Source: Opitutia bacterium
Lineage (GTDB): Bacteria > Verrucomicrobiota > Verrucomicrobiia > Opitutales > Opitutaceae
Direction: 5' to 3'
Assembly (NCBI GenBank): GCA_003142955.1
Contig: PLOH01000148.1
Coordinates: 23,687-71,715, forward strand
Length of the DNA stretch: 48,029 nt
Below the pieces are notes generated by a model. That model saw only the letters and a list, made by a program, of their open reading frames with translations, did not search any database and was not told the DNA's origin. Positions 45,235 to 48,029 of the stretch are shown here, piece after piece; the stretch's first letter is position 1; every line of letters starts with the position of its first letter. The position numbers and the translations under genes are program-made.

Positions 45235-46773
45235 ATGGCCGATCCTTCTCGTCACCCGTTCCTGCAGGGACTGAGCAAGTACCGCGGCGCGCCTGCCACC
45301 GTCATCGTCATTTTTGGCGCTTCGGGCGACCTGACCGCGCGCAAGCTGCTGCCGGCGATCTACAATCTGAGTCACGACAATCTGCTGCCGCCCGATTTTT
45401 ATCTGATCGGTTTTGGACGCAAGCCGGTGCTGGAGGAGGAATTCCGCGGACATGCGGAGGCGGCGATCAAGGAATTCTCCCGCCGCGAGATTAATCCCGC
45501 CGCGTGGAGCCGCGTGGCGCGCAACACTTTCTATCTGACGGGCGGCTACGACGAACGCGGCGCCTTCGACCGTCTCCACGTGCTTATCCAGAAACTCGAA
45601 GCGCAGGCGGGGCGGGCGTTGCAGTCGCTGTTTTACATCTCGACTCCGCCCACCGTGTTTCAGCCGATTATCGAGAACCTGGGTGCGTCGGGACTGGCGC
45701 AGCGCCACTTCGGCTCGCCGCAACAGTCCAAGGCGGTGATCGAAAAACCGTTTGGTCGCGATCTGGCCTCGGCGCGCGAACTCAACCGGGTCATTGCCGG
45801 CGTGCTGCAGGAGGCGCAGGTTTTCCGCATCGACCATTACCTCGGGAAGGAGACGGTGCAGGATCTCCTCGTCCAGCGGTTTGCCAACGCGATCTTCGAG
45901 CCGTTGTGGAACCGGAATTATGTCGATTGCGTGCAGATCACGGTTGCGGAGGACGGTGGAGTGGGGTCGCGCGCCGGCTACTATGAACAAAGCGGCTGCC
46001 TGCGCGACATGATCCAGAATCATACGATGCAACTCCTCGCGCTCACCGCCATGGAGCCGCCGGTCTCGCTCGAGGCGGAGGCGATCCGCGATGAAAAGGT
46101 GAAACTCCTCCGCGCGATCCAGCCGCTGGCCCTCGGTCCGGGGGGTGACGTGGCGCGCGGGCAATATGCATCCGGTCTGGTGGGGGGACAGCCGGCGCCG
46201 GGCTATCGGGAAGAGGACGGAGTCAACGCGGAGTCGACGACGGAGACGTATGCTTCGCTCCGGCTCGCCATCAACAACTGGCGGTGGGCGGGCGTGCCGT
46301 TCTATCTGCGGTCGGGCAAACGTCTGGCCCGGCGCGTGTCGGAGATCGCCATCCAGTTCAAGTGTCCGCCGGGTACGCTCTTCGCCCAGGACGGCCAGTT
46401 CGATCTCGCGGCCAACACCCTGGCGTTCCAGATCCAGCCGGACGAGGGAAGCACGGTGCTGCTCAACGCCAAGATCCCGGGACTCGAGACGCGCACGCAG
46501 CCGGTGAAAATGCATTTCCGGTACGCGACCACGTTCGGCTCGAACACGCCGGAAGCCTATGAGCGGCTGGTGCTCGATGCGATGATCAGCGACGGCACGC
46601 TCTTCATCCGCGGCGACGAAACGGAGGCCTCGTGGCGGCTCATCACGCCGGTGCTCGAGCACTGGCAGGCGCAGCAAAAAGAAGGCCTGGACAGTTATGC
46701 CGCCGGCTCGTGGGGTCCGAAAGCGGCTGACGACCTCCTGGTGTCCCACGGCCACGAGTGGCGCAAGCCTTGA
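45235..46773 (+). CDS. zwf: Glucose-6-phosphate 1-dehydrogenase
   Basis: 512 residues from ATG 45235. NADP-binding loop IFGASGDLTARKLLPAIY (about 26-43), the catalytic RIDHYLGKETVQDLL (about 198), YEQSGCLRDMIQNHTMQLLA, PFYLRSGKRLARRVSEIAI and AYERLVLDAMISDGTLFIR. It oxidises glucose 6-phosphate to 6-phosphogluconolactone in the oxidative pentose phosphate pathway. The frame is open 13 codons upstream without family similarity. A 15-bp perfect hairpin covers the stop codon, and opcA follows after 247 bp. Confidence 0.96.
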   Translation: MADPSRHPFLQGLSKYRGAPATVIVIFGASGDLTARKLLPAIYNLSHDNLLPPDFYLIGFGRKPVLEEEFRGHAEAAIKEFSRREINPAAWSRVARNTFYLTGGYDERGAFDRLHVLIQKLEAQAGRALQSLFYISTPPTVFQPIIENLGASGLAQRHFGSPQQSKAVIEKPFGRDLASARELNRVIAGVLQEAQVFRIDHYLGKETVQDLLVQRFANAIFEPLWNRNYVDCVQITVAEDGGVGSRAGYYEQSGCLRDMIQNHTMQLLALTAMEPPVSLEAEAIRDEKVKLLRAIQPLALGPGGDVARGQYASGLVGGQPAPGYREEDGVNAESTTETYASLRLAINNWRWAGVPFYLRSGKRLARRVSEIAIQFKCPPGTLFAQDGQFDLAANTLAFQIQPDEGSTVLLNAKIPGLETRTQPVKMHFRYATTFGSNTPEAYERLVLDAMISDGTLFIRGDETEASWRLITPVLEHWQAQQKEGLDSYAAGSWGPKAADDLLVSHGHEWRKP

Positions 46774-46794
46774 GCGGAACGCTCAAGGCTTGCG
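46762..46794 (+). terminator. Perfect 15-bp hairpin spanning the zwf stop codon
   Basis: CGCAAGCCTTGAGCG and CGCTCAAGGCTTGCG pair perfectly around a GAA loop. The left arm contains the zwf stop TGA (46771-46773). No T run follows, so it may be a partial terminator, an mRNA 3'-end protector, or a repeat unit. Confidence 0.55.
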
Positions 46795-46800
46795 TAAGTT

Positions 46801-47015
46801 CCAAATCTCAAACTCCAAATTCCAGGGAAACTCTGAATTCCAAGGCAAAAATCCAAATGTCCGAGTTCCAAGGAAGGCCCAATGACTAGTTCCAGCAAAC
46901 ACCGATGGATTGGTCCAGGATTCTCGGTTTTTGGGTTTCCTTGGAACTTGGAGTTTCCTTGGAGCTTGGACTTTGGAATTTTTTTGGAGTTTGGACATTG
47001 GCGTTTGGAGTTTTC
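46801..47015. repeat. AACTCCAA/TTGGAGTT low-complexity inverted repeat
   Basis: The left side repeats CAAACTCCAAATTCCA, GAATTCCAAGG and GAGTTCCAAGGA; the right side repeats TTCCTTGGAACTTGGAG, GGAGTTTGGA and GGAGTTTTC. The halves are imperfect inverted copies around 50-60 bp of other sequence. It fills nearly the whole zwf-opcA gap and has a base composition unlike either gene. Confidence 0.65.
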
Positions 47016-47020
47016 TTCCG

Positions 47021-48007
47021 ATGACCTCCGTTTTTGATGCCCTTCCCGGCCTCGAGGTTCCGGTGGGCGGAATCACGCAAAGCCTGGCCCGGCTGTGGGA
47101 GGGGGAGCCGGCAGACGGGGTGGGTGCACCGTCGGAATTCCGGGCCTCGCAGATGAACCTCATCCTGCACGTCGGGTTGCCGACGGCGGCTGACGACGGC
47201 CTCGCGCAGTTCAATGCGGCGCTTCGTTTCACCCAGCGTTATCCGGCGCGCATCCTCGTGCTGTGCCCCCGCGCGGAAGGCGGCGCGGATCTGGCGATGC
47301 GCGCGAAGATCTACAGCGAGTGTTTCATTGGAAAATCGCGGCGGGAGATGAGCTGCATCGAGGCCGTGGTGCTGAGTTATCCGCAGGAACACCGGGAATT
47401 TCTGGAGGACCAGGTGTCGATCATCGTCGAGGAAGACCTGCCGATCTACTACTGGGTTCATCGCATGTCGCAGGTGCACAAGATCGCCACCTACCAGTGG
47501 CTCCTGCGCAATGCGAAGCGCTTTCTGTTGGACTCGGCGGTTTCGACGCCGGAGGCCCGGACGTTCCCCTGGCCGCGGCCGGACGGCTTTCGCGATCTGG
47601 CAGAGGCCCGCCTGTTGCCGGTGCGGCAGGCGATCGGGCAGTTTCTCAGCGCCTATGGGCCCCGCGTCATCGTGCGCGATTTGCGGACCGTCATCGTGGC
47701 GGGAGCGCCCGCGTTTACCGCCGAGTCCCGGGTGCTGCTTGATTGGGTGCGGGCGCGCCTCGAAGTCTGTGGAGCGGCGGCAGGTGGCGGACCGGCCTAT
47801 GCGGTCAAGGGAACCGCGCCGGGTGCGACCTCGTCATTGGAACTGGCGTTTGCCTACGACGATGGTCGCCGTTTCCTCTGGCGCGCGGAGTTTGGATCGG
47901 GGAGCTCGTATTTCGAAAGCACCATCGGCGGCGGCCGGCAGACGCTGCCCATGACCACCAGCCTGCTCAGCACCGAGGCGGCCCTCGGCGAGGCGATCTT
48001 CTATTAG
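47021..48007 (+). CDS. opcA: Glucose-6-phosphate dehydrogenase assembly protein OpcA
   Basis: 328 residues from ATG 47021 (MTSVFDALPGLEVPVGGITQ). Family features: SQMNLILHVGLPT, RYPARILVLCPRAEGGADL, IYSECFIGKSRREMSCIEAV (in pieces), VSIIVEEDLPIYYWVH, and RFLLDSAVSTPEARTFPWPR. OpcA activates or assembles Zwf in cyanobacteria and actinobacteria, where the genes adjoin as here. An upstream extension of the frame to 46910 consists only of translated repeat and is rejected. The gene ends 22 bp from the window edge, next to another repeat unit. Confidence 0.92.
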   Translation: MTSVFDALPGLEVPVGGITQSLARLWEGEPADGVGAPSEFRASQMNLILHVGLPTAADDGLAQFNAALRFTQRYPARILVLCPRAEGGADLAMRAKIYSECFIGKSRREMSCIEAVVLSYPQEHREFLEDQVSIIVEEDLPIYYWVHRMSQVHKIATYQWLLRNAKRFLLDSAVSTPEARTFPWPRPDGFRDLAEARLLPVRQAIGQFLSAYGPRVIVRDLRTVIVAGAPAFTAESRVLLDWVRARLEVCGAAAGGGPAYAVKGTAPGATSSLELAFAYDDGRRFLWRAEFGSGSSYFESTIGGGRQTLPMTTSLLSTEAALGEAIFY

Positions 48008-48014
48008 CCATGCA

Positions 48015-48029
48015 GTAGGAAGGTCGCTT
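48015..48029. repeat. Start of a GTAGGAAGGTCGCTT palindromic unit, cut by window edge
   Basis: GTAGGAAGGTCGCTT is identical to the inverse of 12449-12463, the right arm of the element at 12415-12463. It follows the opcA stop by 7 bp. The rest lies outside the window. Confidence 0.55.

Noticed and set aside
45229..46755. 508-codon minus-strand frame opposite zwf
   Set aside because: Shadow of zwf; Arg/His-rich translation with no recognisable domain.

Overview
This is a 48 kb stretch of a high-GC bacterial chromosome. Gene content and the dense intergenic palindromes point to Verrucomicrobiota, probably an Opitutaceae-like organism; this placement is inferred from recall, not from a search. 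There are no rRNA or tRNA genes, no CRISPR array and no transposase. Most of the window is ordinary core and transport metabolism. Its main oddities are a histidine kinase gene broken by one in-frame TAG, a decayed GH35 gene, unusual accessories around the kdp operon, a nitrogen/sigma-54-flavoured cluster, and repeats in most intergenic gaps.

Layout. 1-2.4 kb (minus): start of pnp, rpsO, a DciA/DUF721 protein and a family 2 glycosyltransferase. 2.5-8.5 kb: cation efflux protein and family 4 glycosyltransferase (plus), converging on a heptosyltransferase-like GT9, a GH130 enzyme and an MsbA-type ABC exporter (minus); this looks like envelope glycan work. 8.6-10.6 kb (minus): OppC and OppB permeases with no OppA/D/F beside them. 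11.0-12.3 kb (plus): NhaD-like antiporter behind a near-consensus sigma-54 promoter. 12.6-16.3 kb (minus): an APC permease followed by a PP2C phosphatase/Ser-Thr kinase fusion, divergent from two tandem PII genes (17.0-18.0 kb). 18.1-21.5 kb (minus): PAS/GAF hybrid histidine kinase, split by TAG. 21.9-30.5 kb (minus): kdp potassium uptake operon, in order small ORF, kdpF, kdpA, kdpB, kdpC, small ORF, kdpD, kdpE. 30.6-32.1 kb (plus): GH35 beta-galactosidase pseudogene. 32.0-35.8 kb (minus): oligopeptide-binding lipoprotein, ispF, ispD, pyrF. 35.9-38.7 kb (plus): ispE and PTS enzyme I. 38.7-40.3 kb (minus): VOC protein, small membrane protein, secreted protein of unknown function. 40.6-48.0 kb (plus): smc, YraN-family nuclease, zwf and opcA.

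How the parts fit. KdpD/E sense low potassium and switch on KdpFABC. The two PII proteins, the permease and the kinase/phosphatase, with sigma-54-like promoters on both sides of the shared gap, suggest nitrogen-linked control of amino acid uptake (inference). IspD, IspF and IspE supply three consecutive steps of the MEP isoprenoid pathway. Zwf with its assembly factor OpcA feeds the oxidative pentose phosphate pathway. At least four palindromic repeat types (GTAGGAAG, GTAGGGGCGCA, GTAGCGCCGGTC and a GTGGGAGCGAGG type), plus several low-complexity ones, fill the gaps; two of them sit exactly at a gene's start or stop codon.
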